Shown piece by piece: positions 12,601-25,095 of a DNA stretch of 64,000 nucleotides (positions within the stretch are counted from its first letter, which is position 1; every line of letters begins with the position of its first letter). The DNA comes from Pomacea canaliculata. Taxonomy: Eukaryota > Mollusca > Gastropoda > Architaenioglossa > Ampullariidae. Where the stretch lies: the NCBI RefSeq assembly GCF_003073045.1, contig NC_037593.1, forward strand, positions 10,154,735-10,218,734, given 5' to 3'. The translations under genes and the position numbers were made by a program. The notes under the pieces are model-generated. The model saw nothing but the letters and a program-made list of their open reading frames with translations. It ran no database searches and was not told where the DNA came from.

Positions 12601-14176
12601 GCCATGAAGATGCTATGCACCTTAAACCAAGAGAGCGTGCAGACGAACGCTTTTGATGGGTCGATCATGTTCAATAGAAGACACTGTACATTGTTATCTA
12701 CATTTCTAGCTCCTCCTTCATTCCTAGTTCGCTTCGTGGTATTATGAACAGTATGGCAAAATTCTGTGAGTAGCTGTTTGGTCAAAAGAAGGAAAAGAAA
12801 TTAATATTTCTTATTGGAATAGGTTTAGTTGTTTTATACGCCTGCTCATTCCCTGCTCCACTGAAATATTTTAATTTTTTTCTCTAATAAATAAGTGTAT
12901 TTTAGCATATCTGTAATATGTAAAAGTCCTACATTAGAGCTACATAAGCATTAAATTAGGTAAATTAATACACTGTATGATGCTTAATTTATAGATAAAA
13001 CTATTGTATTTTATGTTTTTTATTTTATAAGATATCATTTCTTTCTTGCACATTATTTCTTTCTTTCTTCTTTCTTTTGATCATAAAACATTTTATTACA
13101 AGGGAATGGTCGGGCACATGCAGCCAAAAATCCCTATTAACTGTTCTATCCATTTGATTTATCTTGATATTATACCCTATACAATATCAAAACAATGGTC
13201 CAGTAGCAAGATGTAGCAACATACACACATATATATATATCATAATCAAGTACTTGTCGTAGTGGCGCATTCTCAGACTTCTACAATCTGTGGCACTTAC
13301 GGGTAGAAGGAACGAGCACTCCTCACAGTGAGATGTAAATCGTCTCCCCTTTTTTGAACAAGACATCGATGCTTCCTTAGAAGAGGAAGAACAGAAAGAG
13401 AAGGAGCAAACTTCATGTGAAGTGGGCTCAAAGAAAAAAATCAGTCGTCTTTCACTAAATCCCACCTCACCTTGACCTTCACACCACTGACATGGCCTTG
13501 ACCTCTGACGTGCGTTACATTGACCATCTGCCAAACAGAATTAATTAGGCAAACTAATACCACACACAGGGTAAAAATAAGCAGCAAAATAATGTATCCC
13601 CCAAATACCTATGGTACTAAATTACCCCAATTAACTGACAATCAACGCCTCTCATTTGTTGTGCGTTCCCGGACGCATCAATTTTTGATCATTAGTTTTT
13701 GTTTTTGTTGATCATTTGCAAGAATTACTGTGTTTTTTCTCAAAGACAGCATGCTTGCAGCTAGGAAAACATTTTCATAACAACACTGATGGAGAAGATG
13801 GAATATTGGATACCCAGAAAGCGCGGGTAGGGACTATAGGGTGAGCGCGGGTAGGGACTCGGTTCAGGCACGATACACATACATGTATCAGATTACCATA
13901 CCCTAAATGGGCAAGACTGTGGGGGTGGGATTTGAAAGCTGTAATAGGTGAGAGTTAGCACCACAGTTAAAAACATCACTTACTGGTCTCTGATTGGCTT
14001 ACACAATTATCCAGCACTTTGCATCTGCAGGAGACATACTCTCCAATAATTTTGGTTCATGAGCTGCCCGTGGAGTGGAGTAATCATTTCATCAGGGCGT
14101 GCAATTGTCTCCAATTAAGGAAAGATGGCCGGTTTAATTATTCTACTAATTGAACCTATTAGGGCATCGCGTGGAC

Positions 14177-14183
14177 TATAAAT
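14177..14183 (+). promoter_or_regulatory. TATA box of the vWA gene
   Basis: TATAAAT lies 77-83 bases before the start codon at 14260, placing a likely transcription start near 14205-14215 and leaving a leader of about 50 bases. The ATG at 14260 is the first one after it. Confidence 0.55.
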
Positions 14184-14259
14184 TCTAGCTACGAGACTTG
14201 GATGTCTGTCGTCGCCCTCGCAGCAGTGGAACCTTCTCGACTTGCAGCTCTCATCGAAC

Positions 14260-17200
14260 ATGTGGCGCTACCTGGCGGTCGTTTCTGTCTTGGTGAGTCC
14301 TCTTGTTTTGTCAGGGCATCAGTTTATTGTGTATCCAGACACATGTGAAGTCTGTCTATGCACCTTCTTTGTTGTTTGTCTATACACCTTTGTTGTTTCT
14401 GTCAAGCACGTTGTTCGTTCTGTGTGAGAATCTTTAGATGTCCTCTCTGGTGGCCAAGGTTTCTTCTGTGTCTAGACCCCTACTTAACAGTTGTCTTCGT
14501 TGCCATTCTTTGCGGAGCATGCTGTCTAACTGCTTCTTATTTCAAATAATGTTTCTCTCTTTTCCTGATTTTCTGGTTTTCGTTATGAGCTATCTAGCTT
14601 TATCATTGTCTGACTTGGCGTGTCCCTTGTCCTTGCTGCTGATCATCTAATTCTCTTGCTGCCTGACCTGGCAAGTCTTATAGTCTCTTGTTATCTGTTA
14701 TCTAGTTCCATCACTGCCTGACTTGGCAAGTCTTATAGTCTCTTGTTATCTGTCATCTAGTTCCATCACTGCCTGACTTGGCAAGTCTTATAGTCTCTTG
14801 TTATCTGTTATCTAGTTCCATCACTGCCTGACCTGGCAAGTCTTATAGTCTCTTGTTATCTGTCATCTAGTTCCATCACTGCCTGACTTGGCAAGTCTTA
14901 TAGTCTCTTGTTATCTGCCATCTAGTTCCATCATTGCCTGACTTGACAAGTCTTGTTTTTCGTGTTGTCTGTGTTGTGTGTTTTGTTATATCATCGCTTA
15001 ACTTGGAAAGCTCGTCTTTTTTTGCTTTCTATCAAAACTTTTCCCATCATTCGTGTATATATTTCTGTATCATGATGTGTACACTTCGTAATCTGTAGCT
15101 TCTCTAGATATTATACGAGACCATGTATTGTTCTGACGTACAAAGTTCTGTGAGTTAGTTATCAGTTATTGTATTTTTGAAACTCCTGTGATCATTTATT
15201 GCATATATTACCTTTATACTACACTTACATTACACTTACGTTCCTTCTTGAATTTCTTAGTAATGGATCGTGTAGTCATATCAATTGAAGGGTGAGGGTG
15301 TGCGGGATAGAGAGAATGAATGTTGTTCCCCCCTACACACACACCCTTTTTTTTTTAAACTGATTTAATATTCAGAGGATTTGGGGTTTTTTCACGAAAC
15401 TAAACCCATCCCCTACACAGTCACATATTTTTCCTATTAAGGCAGTTATTGGCTTAGTCTATTCAATTTGAATTTTTTCTGTAAATTATTTTCTTCGCTC
15501 GCCCCGGGCGCCCAAACCCTCGACACACTGTAACATGTAGTGTAGCCTGATGTACTTCATGTAGATGCTTTCACTGATGTATCTCATGTACCTGTATCTT
15601 ATTTCCTGATGCAATACATGTCGTGTATGTTGGCTGATGAGCTCACTGTTTTCCAGCTGGTGGCTTGTTCAGCAGCCTCCTGGAGAGACTTTGAAAGGTA
15701 AACATTAGGTCATAGGATGATAATTAATAAATCTTTCACCTCGTCGAAGCGTATATTTTATCACGAGAAAATGAATAAGTGGTAATTAATAATTGTCTTG
15801 CTTTCTATCACTAGTAAATCAATAGGTAGTCTTGATTCTGAGTGTAATAAGTAGTTTTCTATTATCGTGAGTAAATAGAAAGTAGCCTTTTCATGATTGT
15901 ATTAATAAGCATCCTACTGTTATCATGGGTAAATAAATAAGCAGCCTACTTTGATCATGTGTAATTAAATAAGTAGATTTTTCATGAATGCGTCAATAAG
16001 TAGCTTTGTTGATATTGTGAGTACATCACAAAGTAACCTTGTTTCTCTTATCAATATATCAAAGATCCAGCGAGTTCATGGTTCCGTTTCTCTTGTTTTC
16101 TTTCTTTCTCTCGCCTGTGTACACGTATACCTGTATCACAATCTCTGTATGTGTGTGTGCAGCTGTCTGTGAATTTGTGTGTCTATGATTTAAATGATGT
16201 GGTTAGTCACACCCGTATCTCTAATCGTTCGCAGGAACAGGCGAGTGCTGGAAAGTAATAACAACTGTCCCAAAGGTAAGAATCCTTACTGAGCATGGTA
16301 GAACTGAGCTGAGATTAAATCGACAGGACTGGGACGAGGTAAATGACTTATTGTTGATCACAAATGAGTGAAACTAATCACATCAAATGAGCAAAACAAC
16401 TAATGGACCAGCACTGAGTAAGACAGGCAAATGAGTGGGAGTGAGCGAAAATGAGCGAGACCACAACAGAACCAAACGTGGGGAAAAAAGTGAAAATGAG
16501 CACAAAATGATTATAAAGACTGATTAAAAAGGTCAGTTTCTGCAGTTGATGTTGAGACAGCATGGAAAAAGGAAGAAGCAAGGCAAAGGGCGAGCTCGGG
16601 ATGGGGGAGGGAGAGATGTAGCAAATTGCACCCTGGGGGAAAGCGGGTAGTGGTCACAGAAATGTTGTACGAACCCGAAGTTAGGTGCACCAGTCGTTTC
16701 GACACCCGTGTGAGGTAGCGTACTTCACTATAATCCCGCCCCATATACATACACTCTTTGAAAAAAAGAAAGAGAAATCTCTGCGAGTGTAGAGTTACAT
16801 ATATAATTTAATACATACGTAATTTTCGCGACTTTTTGAATGTTCAGGTATCCTCCCGATCAACGGATGCCATGTTTAACAGATTTCTTGTTTCTGTCGG
16901 TGAACTGTAGAATGCAAGAGCAAGCCCATGGAAATCTCCTTCGTGGTTGACGCCTCTGCCAGCATCTGGCCGGACAACTTCACCCTCGGCTTGAACTTCA
17001 TCGAGGACTTTGTCGGACTTTTCGACATCTCGCCCTCTGCTGTGAGTTGAGATGTTATCTTCTATATTTTCTATTACTTGATCCTTTTACGGCAAAAATC
17101 ACAATGCATTCTTAGCTAAAGCTGCTTTGTCAATTGTTTCTTGCTTTCTTGATTGATCAGGTGAGAGTATCTCTGGTGACATATGGTGAGGTGGCCTATG

Positions 17201-20200
17201 GTGACGACTCTTTTGGCTTCAACGCCTACACCAACAAAGATTCCCTCGTAAAAGCAATATCGGAAGTGCCGTATCGATCAGGAATCAAGACAAATACCAG
17301 CGGCGGAATCAAGTACGTGATCGATTCTCGTTAGTTTTACTGCTGTCACTTTTGATGTCTCTCCTCTTTCTTTCTTGTCTTCAGCATTTCATTCTTGACT
17401 GTGTTCATTTTTTTTTTCTTTCTTTCTTCCTTTCTTAAGTTGACGGTGACAATCCTATGATGTCGCCGATGTTGATGGACGATTGACCATGATGATGATG
17501 TTAGTTTCATGATGGACAACCACAAGCCGGAGGCGCGGCCCGAAGTTCGTCAGGTGGTCATCGTGCTGACGGACGGCAACTCTCAGGAGCCGGACCTGAC
17601 GGCCCAGGCGGCCAAACGAGCCCGAGAGGCGGGGCTGGAGGTCTTCGCCATCGGTGTTGGCCAATCTGTATCGGCTGAAGAACTTCACAGGATCGCCAGC
17701 GACAACAGGTCAGTTTGGGTGGAGAACCTTTTTTCCTGCCGAGGACCATTTGGAAATGTATAACATCATTCGCGGACCTTGTCCGTCCTTCACACGTTAC
17801 GACATTGTTACGATTCACAAATTATAAATTTCTGCTGCCGCGAAAAACGCTCCCAGATTTATTGAATTTGCTGCAGTCAGCTTCAAGCAAACACATCGAG
17901 GGCCTCTATCCATTAGTTTCAGATCAGCTTGCATGAGGCGCCATCAACAGAATTTCATCACACGAGCCATAATCTCAGAAGAATTACACTTCTCCAAATA
18001 ATGTTCAGGAGTAGTAGAAGACGATTGCGGGGTTAGAGTTGTGGGAATGTAGGATAAGGTTCATAGATGTTGCCTCTGTGTCTTACAGGCATGTGTTTGT
18101 GGTATCTGGATACAAGATGCTGGAGGACATTAAAAAGCGCCTCGCATACGAAGCATGCGATGGTGAGTGCTCACTCTTAAGCCACTAAGAGTTAGATTAT
18201 ATATATATATATTGTGAATTTGCAGAGAGGGTGGTCATGCAGACATTTGGTCTTAGTATACACGTGGCTTGTTGCTCATATGACCTGGCTGATCAGAATA
18301 AATAAATCAAAGATTTGGGAAAATGGATATCCAATGACATTAATTTGCTAACCATGCTATAACAACACTAATGTGTATACTTATTTGCATCCCTAAGACT
18401 ATATTGCACTTATGTAAATTAACATATTCTCTTTTCATTTTATCTTTGAAGTTTAATTTCGCACCTTCAAATATGAAACGAATTTTTATCATTTTAACTT
18501 GTTCTTCTCTTTTTCAGTGGTCCCTTTTCCACGTGAGTACCCAGATACTATTTATATTCACTGACACAAAAGACTGGACCTACATCACCAAAAAGGATGC
18601 ATAAACACTCTTTACATAAGACTTCTTCATAGTTAACTGAATTTAAAATATAAAATACTTTGCAGTGTCCAGATTAAACGCTAGTGTACCAATGCCATTC
18701 CATAATTTCTAGTCTCACACCTCATTTCATTGTCTAGCAATATCTCAAAGTGCGAGTTCTTTATAGTCTCTCTCCACTTCATCTTTTTTATAAAAAAAAC
18801 CTGCCGCTCGCTGTTAACACGTGATGACATTTGTCGTCGGCACTAGTGAACAGACCAGTTTGACCCGTTACAATGTTGTGATGTTCGTCTGCTCTAGAAT
18901 ACAGGTCACGTCGACCCAGTTAATTTCCTTGAGTGATTGTGATTCTCAGCGTGCCAGATGGATCCAGTGGACCTTAGCCTTATAATCGACTCGTCACAGA
19001 GCATCGGGGAGAGCAACTTTACCGTCGGCATGGACTTCGTACAGAACTTCGTCAAGAGCTTCCAGGTCAACCCTCACACCGTCCGCGTCTCCGTCGTCAC
19101 CTTTGGGGATGTTGTCTACACTGACGACGCCTTCGACTTCGAGTGAGAACTTTCCCCCAAATATCCCCCTTATTTCTCTGTCAGTGTAAAGGGCCACTTG
19201 TTAGAGCTCGCTCTGGTCTGTGGAGGGAAAATTCTAGGAGCCATGGGTGACTTTTTCTTGAGGAAGATAAAAAATGGCGAAGGGAGAGGAGTTGCCTCTC
19301 CTTAATACATCCTGACCCTAGAGACATTAAACTGCTGACAACCTTCACGGCTACAAAGCACAAGAACCTTTACATTTTTTTTTTTTTTTTTTTTTACCGT
19401 CAGTGTGGTCCATTACTCTTGTAAAATTGTTTTTAAATAATGCCATTCATCTGCTCAATATCTATATAATCAATTATCTCCCAATTTTCATTGCTTGGAA
19501 GATATTATTTATCCCAGTCTTTCACTTGCTTAGAACTTGCGTTTCTAGTGACTGTGCTCAGTCTTTCGAAACATTATTGGACGATTTAATTGACATCTAA
19601 TGCCCATACATTTTTTTTTCACTAGGAAATTAACGTATTCGCTGATGGCACCTACACTATGTATAGATTTTAACATGTGATAGCTAGCTTTTCTTCACAT
19701 GACCTTTCATCATGTATTTCCTCCACCCCTCTCTCTTTCTCTCTTAAATCTCTTCAATTCCGCAATCGTTTTGATCTTTGTTGCAACTGTTGTTTTGCCT
19801 GCTGTTTCAAATAACTTTGGTCTTCCTTGAGACTACGCATTACATTTAGATTTCCATTGGCAAAAATATTTGCTGAGTTTCATATCGTAAAAAAAATACT
19901 GCCAGAAAAAAGTATCCATCAGAAAAAAGTCCAGTGAAGATGCCCTCTTTGGTCTGGTTTTTCTTGCAGCACGTACGATAACTCCAAGGACCTGCTTGAC
20001 AAGCTGCAGGCTATCAAGTGGCGCCATGGTACATCCACCAACACGGGCGCTGCCATCGAGTACATGCGGGACGTGCAGATGGTCAAGTCTCGTCCCACTG
20101 CAGCACACGTCTGCATCGTCATCACCGATGGCCAGTCGCAGCTGTGGATGGTAAGTCACCTCCTGCAGATGCCACTTCCGGTTGATTGGCCTGCTGGGTC

Positions 20201-21795
20201 ACGAGCGTTCCTGTCTTGTTTCCACATATAAAAGTCGCCGCTAAAAAAAAGTATGTCTTCATTTTACTTGTACATTAAGATGCCCGTCTATTTCGAGCTG
20301 ATATGCAAAGGAGAGAGATGACAACGCTTGGTCGACCCAATTGTGTGATTGTAATGTAAGGGTAAACGAACTGGCTCAAATTTCAGATATATGTGTGTGT
20401 AATCCTTTCAGTTTATAAAACGTTGAGTACTCTTACCCATCATCGGCTAGGGTTATACACCAGCCCTGAATGTATTGGCAGAGATCGTGTTGCCATATAG
20501 TTATGTAGTCTGTAATCAAAGAAAAGTACTGGCTGTGTAGAGGGGTAACTGTCTTGACAGTAGTAACTCTACCAACAGACTAGTGTCATTAATCACAGGG
20601 TTCGCTATAGTTAAAGCGTTGTATCTGAAGTCACACCTGTAAGCTTTATCTAGAATGTGTGTCTGAACTTATAGTAGTCACTATATCTAAAGCCGTGAGT
20701 CTGAACTCATTGTGGTAACTGTACCCTGCGATTACAGCGGTGTATTTGTCTTTAAAACGGTATTACAGGCTTCATACAACTACGTGTAGCTAAGACAAGT
20801 AAGTCAAGGTGAGGCGTGTCTGTGCTCAAACGCGATCATGGTAGCCACAGAGATGGGTGTGTAACCTGTGACCTCTGCCTCGTTCTGCAGAAAACCAAGG
20901 AGGAGGCGAAGAAAGCCCGTGAGAAGGGGATCGTCATGTACGCCGTGGGCATCGGGAAGCTCGGCGAGGAGCTGAGTGAGGATGAACTCCTCGGCATCGC
21001 TGGCGACCGCAGCCGCATGCTGATTGCTGACAACTACGCCAAGCTCAACACCATCCGCGAGCAGCTCACCACCATCACGTGCTCCGGAAGTGAGTGCGCG
21101 CGCATCTTTGTTTACGATCTTCAACCAAAGAACGAAGTACAGCTTTAAAAAGTTTTCAACCTGTAGGGTGGTCTGAGATTACTACAGTACTTCGTGCTGT
21201 AGACATTACTTTCTCGCACTGTAAACAATGTCTCAATCTTCGGTAGACACTAATTTACAGTAGCACATTCTTACACTGACTTTAGCGGCACCACCAACAC
21301 ATTTTTACTTGACACTCTCACACTCTCACACTATGACTTTATCACATTTTTTAGAGCACCTTTTGTTTAGGTATCTATCAAAAGCCTTTAAATTATCAGC
21401 TAAAACTAGGTATTGGGACAGCCATTGAATGAGAACTTATGTAAGTAACTGTTACACTCTGGGTTTGTGCGCGGAGAGGACGTGGTGGAGTAAGGAAGAT
21501 AGACGAGAGACGGATGAGAGAAGAAAAGAGAGCTAAACATACTGATCGACAAATGACAAGCATTCACTATGAGCACATAAACAACATAGAATAGAGAAAG
21601 CGCAAAGATAAAAGAGAGAAATAGTGGAAGGCACGGGTCAGAGAGTACAAAAAAAAAGATTGAGGGGGGAACAACATATTGGGGCGGAGGAGGCCGAGTT
21701 CCACGCCACTCGAAAACTTGTTAACTTGATTATTTATGTCAATTTTTCCAGTCATAAACGCCCTGCACCTTAAGGCTACAGCCTACAGGCAGTAA
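14260..21795 (+). CDS. Secreted protein with two von Willebrand factor A domains (complete, 11 exons)
   Basis: Predicted 430-residue extracellular protein. Exons: 14260-14292, 15657-15697, 16235-16275, 16911-17041, 17161-17312, 17505-17708, 18089-18162, 18950-19142, 19970-20150, 20891-21089, 21752-21795; every junction is GT-AG and in phase. Exons 1-2 encode a signal peptide (MWRYLAVVSVLLVACSA), exons 2-3 a short basic linker. vWA-1 spans exons 4-7, with MIDAS residues DASAS, the T of KTNTSGG and LTDGNSQ. vWA-2 spans exons 8-10, with DSSQS, STNTGAA and ITDGQSQ. Both metal-binding sites look intact, so adhesion or matrix binding is likely. A TCSG motif and a short tail, ending TAYRQ and TAA, follow. 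It resembles matrilin and collagen VI type vWA repeats but has no EGF or collagen segment. The gene is not identifiable by name. Confidence 0.85.
14591..14980 (+). repeat. 55-bp tandem repeat, about seven copies, in vWA intron 1
   Basis: The segment starting TCTAGTTCCATCACTGCCTG recurs at 14701, 14756, 14811, 14866 and 14921, exactly 55 bases apart, with degenerate copies at 14591 and 14646 in the same register. Central copies differ at only a few positions, for example CTTGGCAAG or CCTGGCAAG. The array is a minisatellite with recent homogenisation in its middle and decayed edges. Confidence 0.92.
15700..16060 (+). repeat. Degenerate minisatellite in vWA intron 2
   Basis: A motif resembling ATCATGGGTAAATAAATAAG followed by TAGCCTACTT recurs about eight times at roughly 35-40 base spacing, for example near 15805, 15870, 15922, 15955 and 15990. 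Copies are strongly diverged from one another. It is unrelated in sequence to the 55-bp array in intron 1. Confidence 0.6.
17709..18088 (+). other. vWA gene intron 6
   Basis: Bounded by donor gtcagt and acceptor tcttacag. No other feature is visible. Confidence 0.6.
18163..18949 (+). other. vWA gene intron 7, between the two vWA modules
   Basis: A phase 1 intron separating vWA-1 from vWA-2, AT-rich, with a short (AT) run near 18200. Nothing else was recognised. Confidence 0.6.
19143..19969 (+). other. vWA gene intron 8
   Basis: A phase 2 intron, donor gtgagaac and acceptor ttcttgcag. It contains a poly-T run near 19375-19395 and pyrimidine-rich stretches. Confidence 0.6.
20151..20890 (+). 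other. vWA gene intron 9 with a degenerate repeat
   Basis: Donor gtaagt, acceptor cgttctgcag. Between about 20520 and 20760 a loosely repeated motif resembling GTAACTGTA...AAAGC.GTG.ATCTGAA recurs three to four times. It is weak and could be chance similarity. Confidence 0.4.
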
Positions 21796-22105
21796 TGACA
21801 GCCATCACAGTGTGTGGACAACCTTCGTCTTTTCTCTACTTTGTCATCAACACCAGCTTTCTGCCGCACGTGGAGGCGTGGTGCACGGCAGCAAGGACGG
21901 ACGTGCATGTGCGCGTGCCACCAAGGCAACACTTTAATTAAACACTGAACACTGAACACTGTGATTGCACAGAAGATATGGCGGTGAACCGAGTTTGCTG
22001 CCAACGGAAAATTTGCGTGTGACGCTACATTCAACTGAGGACTGCGTTCACTGTATACTCACCTCTCTGCACACTCTAGAGAAATATTCCCACTTATCAA
22101 TAAAT
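21796..22105 (+). terminator. 3' UTR and poly(A) signal of the vWA gene
   Basis: AATAAA at 22099-22104 lies about 300 bases after the stop codon at 21793-21795. No earlier AATAAA was seen after the stop. Part of this UTR is also present in the duplicate at 25741-26106. Confidence 0.5.
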
Positions 22106-22304
22106 AAATAGATAAAAATAAATCACTGAAACGGCGTTGCGTTTTCATACTTGGGTCTGTTTTTTCCAACGAACGAATATGAACGAAATTCTAAAGCTGT
22201 TTACATGTTGTTCATTTGTCAAGGCGTCTGTAAGGTCTCTGTAAAATGTCTAAAAAGCTTGTATGCAGTCTCGGGAAATGTAATGTTGTGGAAGAAGGTG
22301 TTGG

Positions 22305-22460
22305 GGGGGGGAGGGGGGGATTGTGTTTTACGCCGAGCCAGTAACTAAGGCTATATCACCAGCCCTGTAAACAGATGGCACATGCAGAGAAAGAACAGCG
22401 TGCCCGAGAAAAGATCAAAACCCATGACAGCCACCCCTCAACGTGTTGGTGACAGGCCTG
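22305..22460 (+). repeat. Dispersed repeat family D, copy 1
   Basis: The segment with TTACGCCGAGCCAGTAAC, TATATCACCAGCCCTGTAAAC and CACATGCAGAG is shared, in the same orientation, with 29905-30060, 40300-40400 and 55785-55870 and partly with 6680-6740. The wording is close to conserved internal domains of molluscan SINEs as I remember them; that link is not proven here. Confidence 0.6.
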
Positions 22461-22859
22461 CGCCATCGGTCCGCCATAGAAGCCAAGTCGGGAATGCAAA
22501 GACAACAGTTCCAAGCGTCGCACATGATCAGTCACAGAAATAGTCAGGACACGATTGACACCAATATCTTGGTAAAGCTCAGGAAATAAAACCTGTACAG
22601 CAAATCATGATGATAACACGGCATCTGAGGGCGATGACTTTCGACAATGAAAGTAGCGGCCAGTGTTCAACTCTCCGTGTTCGCGACCATGGCGACCCTT
22701 TGGGTAAAGGGTATTCTGTAGTACTGTTTGGAGAGGACACTGGCGCAACAAAGCGCATACGCCCAAAGAAAAAACAAATCAGCCAAACAAACAAATGGTG
22801 AAAGGAATACACAGTCGCATCAAATCCATTGCGGAGGAAATGCAAGCAGAATGATAAAA

Positions 22860-23216
22860 TAGCTTCAGACCAGACTGAGGAGACTGGAGCAAGAACAAAC
22901 AGGCTTTCGTCAGGGTATCATGCACAAACCATATCGCTACACTGAGAATCATTATTGAACAGTTCCTCGAATGGTAGTCACGACTCTACAATGCGGGTCA
23001 GCAACAAGCAAGAAGCCCCGCTCCAACTACATAGGAAATGTATTACAGAGTCTGACCCTTTAACCTACCTTGGCAGCATAGTCAGCAAAAATAAATAAAT
23101 TCCGACTAGCATTCCATACCCTACGACCTGTCTGGAACTCCAAGGGTTTATCTCTACACACCAAGATCCGCATCTTCAACACAAACGTGAAGTCAGTCCT
23201 GAAACAAGATGTATGA
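22860..23216 (+). mobile_element. RTE-like LINE fragment, internally deleted
   Basis: Reading the plus strand in shifting frames gives EQTGFRQGYHAQTI, then ESDPLTYLGSIVSKNK, then STHQDPHLQHKREVSPETR-like text. These match the order RT motif (Q.GFR.G), thumb (FTYLGS.V) and the C-terminal (KIRIFN.NVKSVLL) of RTE-type reverse transcriptases. Most of the palm domain, including the catalytic YADD segment, is missing, and stops and frameshifts are present. Confidence 0.65.
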
Positions 23217-23259
23217 ATTACTGCTATCCACAAGACAAAAATTTGAGAGTAAAATTTTA

Positions 23260-23802
23260 AATGTGAATCAAGCTATAATTAAGTACGTTTTACTGATAAA
23301 AATCATGTAACAACCCTAGACGAGGTAAAGTTGCCTCATTAAAATTTAGCATAGTAAATTTTGTCATAGAGTTATAAAAATCCCCCTTATTGGTCGGCTA
23401 CTAACCGAATTTTTATAATTATCTCCATTTGTCCACTGAAAGTTTTTATATTTTGCTCTGAAATACTTTACACGTATTGTTTACACAATTGGTGGTGCCA
23501 TCGCAGTGCATGGGAAGTAACTCTGTAAAGCAGCAAAAGCAAATAAATTTTGTGGTGTGACCTCCCTTGTACAATTTCGCTAAAGGCGGCGGACTGCTGC
23601 GACGTCAAGTTTGTCTCTATTTCTCCACAATAAGCCGTGTTTGTCAATTACAGAAGTTTAATAAGCATGGCACGATTAAAGATAGATTCTAAGCTGGCAA
23701 TAAACAGCTGATAGATTTCGAGAGAAAAATCAGTACCAGGACTAAAATAAAACTGACCTCTCAATTAAGCAGCCTGGTAAAGCAATGTTTATATGGCCCG
23801 GT

Positions 23803-23838
<36 letters not shown>

Positions 23839-24490
23839 TGCAAAATTTGTAAAGAGAATACTCACACTCATAAGGAGATATAGGAATATATGAGGATTAA
23901 AGTATGGCTAGGTTTCAGAGAAGAGAAAACAGAACCAGCAGCAAAAATTATACCTGAAATCTATGTAATGGAAAGAATGGCAACCGTTGAAGTACTTCCA
24001 CTGATAAAAATCAATAGAATTCTGCACAGGTTGTGAGGATGTAGAAGATTATAAATACATGTAACTATTTCTATGTCTTGAATTGCTCTAGGGGAGCAAG
24101 GAACATTTTATGTAAAGTTGCCTCATGAAAAATCAGCGTGGTTATCTATGTTTATTTGTCTGAGCGTTATAAAAACCCGTCCTATTTACTAAACAAATGT
24201 TTATAATTAACTCTCTTTTTCTTCTAAAAGGTAACAAAGTGTGGTTTTTTTAATTTGCTCTGAAGCACTTTAGTTTTAATTTTTATGTTACGAGTGGCTC
24301 TAGCACCGTGCATGGGGAGTAACTCTGCAATGTACCATCAAACAGTTTGTGGTGTAGCCTCCCTTGCAAACATTCGCTGAAGACGGCGGACAAAACTTTA
24401 GTTTGTCACTATCTAACGACACTAAGCCAATAAGAGAGATTTAATGAGTTGGGCTCGATGGAATGATCCAAAGCTGACTAAAAGCGACAC
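23260..24490 (+). repeat. Diverged tandem duplication, unit about 760 bp
   Basis: Two segments, 23260-23720 and 24010-24490, share ordered blocks: ACTGATAAAAATCA, TAAAGTTGCCTCAT, GAGTTATAAAAA or GCGTTATAAAAA, TTTGCTCTGAA, GTGCATGGG.AGTAACTCTG, TTTGTGGTGTG and CCTCCCTTG followed by a GGCGG motif. A (TAA)n tract at 23803-23838 lies between them. No coding potential was seen; this may be two copies of an unclassified element. Confidence 0.65.
23803..23890 (-). repeat. (TAA)n microsatellite with SINE/LINE tail
   Basis: About twelve TAA units followed by ATGCAAAATTTGTAAAGAGAATACTCACACTC. The same non-repetitive flank follows the (TAA) tract at 35612-35690, so both are 3' ends of one retroposed family, read on the minus strand as GTGTGAGC..GCTTTACAAATTTTG then (TTA)n. 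A related tail (AAAGTGCTAGATAAAT, then TTATTATT) lies on the plus strand at 46526-46592. Confidence 0.6.
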
Positions 24491-24976
24491 ACACCCGAAC
24501 ACACCAAGCTAGCGGCCACACACGCATGCAATAGCTTCCTTAACACTACAGCACACTCTGACTCCACAGTCTTGACGCTCACTCTCACCGCTTATATACA
24601 ATGCATAAAAGGTATCTGGAAACATCCAGCATCTACTCGTTACGTATGCGCTCTCTCGCACTGGACATTCCAGGTGTGAAAGCTTGCGTCAGTCACACTC
24701 ACTCATGCACTTGCTAGAATGGTCCAGGCGGTTTAGTCAGTCGTTCAGGTCAGCAGGGGTCAGATACTCATCAAAGCGCTGAGGGCGCAGGGTGACATCT
24801 TGCAAAGACCGCAACGTACCGCATTTAATTCGTAACACTCATATACCAGCAATATGCAGATAAGTACGTACTTTAATATGCTGACGACAGTAAAAAAAAT
24901 TCTTTTGTTTTATATATATATGCACACATATAACCAGCAATAGTAAATTCAGTTGGTGACCTTAGGTCACCTCGGG

Positions 24977-25095
24977 TTACTCAAGATCACGGCCAGTAGA
25001 GTTCATCAGATGAATGACACGTGGAACGAATGAGTTGCGGTGACGGTTCGTTCTGCATACAAGCATCGCATACCTGCGACCAGACCGCAAGAGTG
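24977..25095 (-). mobile_element. LINE 3' coding tail fragment
   Basis: The minus strand reads RRYAMLVCRTNRHRNSFVPR and continues into a hydrophobic stretch and a LE-stop at 24979-24977. The pattern R.Y....R..R..NSF.P.....LN is the conserved C-terminal end of many metazoan LINE reverse transcriptases. Only this tail is present. Confidence 0.6.

Larger units (their letters stand above)
5063..14170. other. Gene-poor interval between PHKG and the vWA gene
   Basis: About 9 kb with no exon I can support. It holds a tRNA-type SINE (5785-5960), a hAT-like MITE (6406-6603) with a fragment of a dispersed repeat beside it (6680-6740), short (TA) and (CA) tracts, a poly-T/poly-A junction near 11802-11827, and a small local duplication of a GACACCGATCAC segment near 11126 and 11209. 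Open frames here, such as 7718-8032, look like chance frames in AT-rich DNA. Confidence 0.5.
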
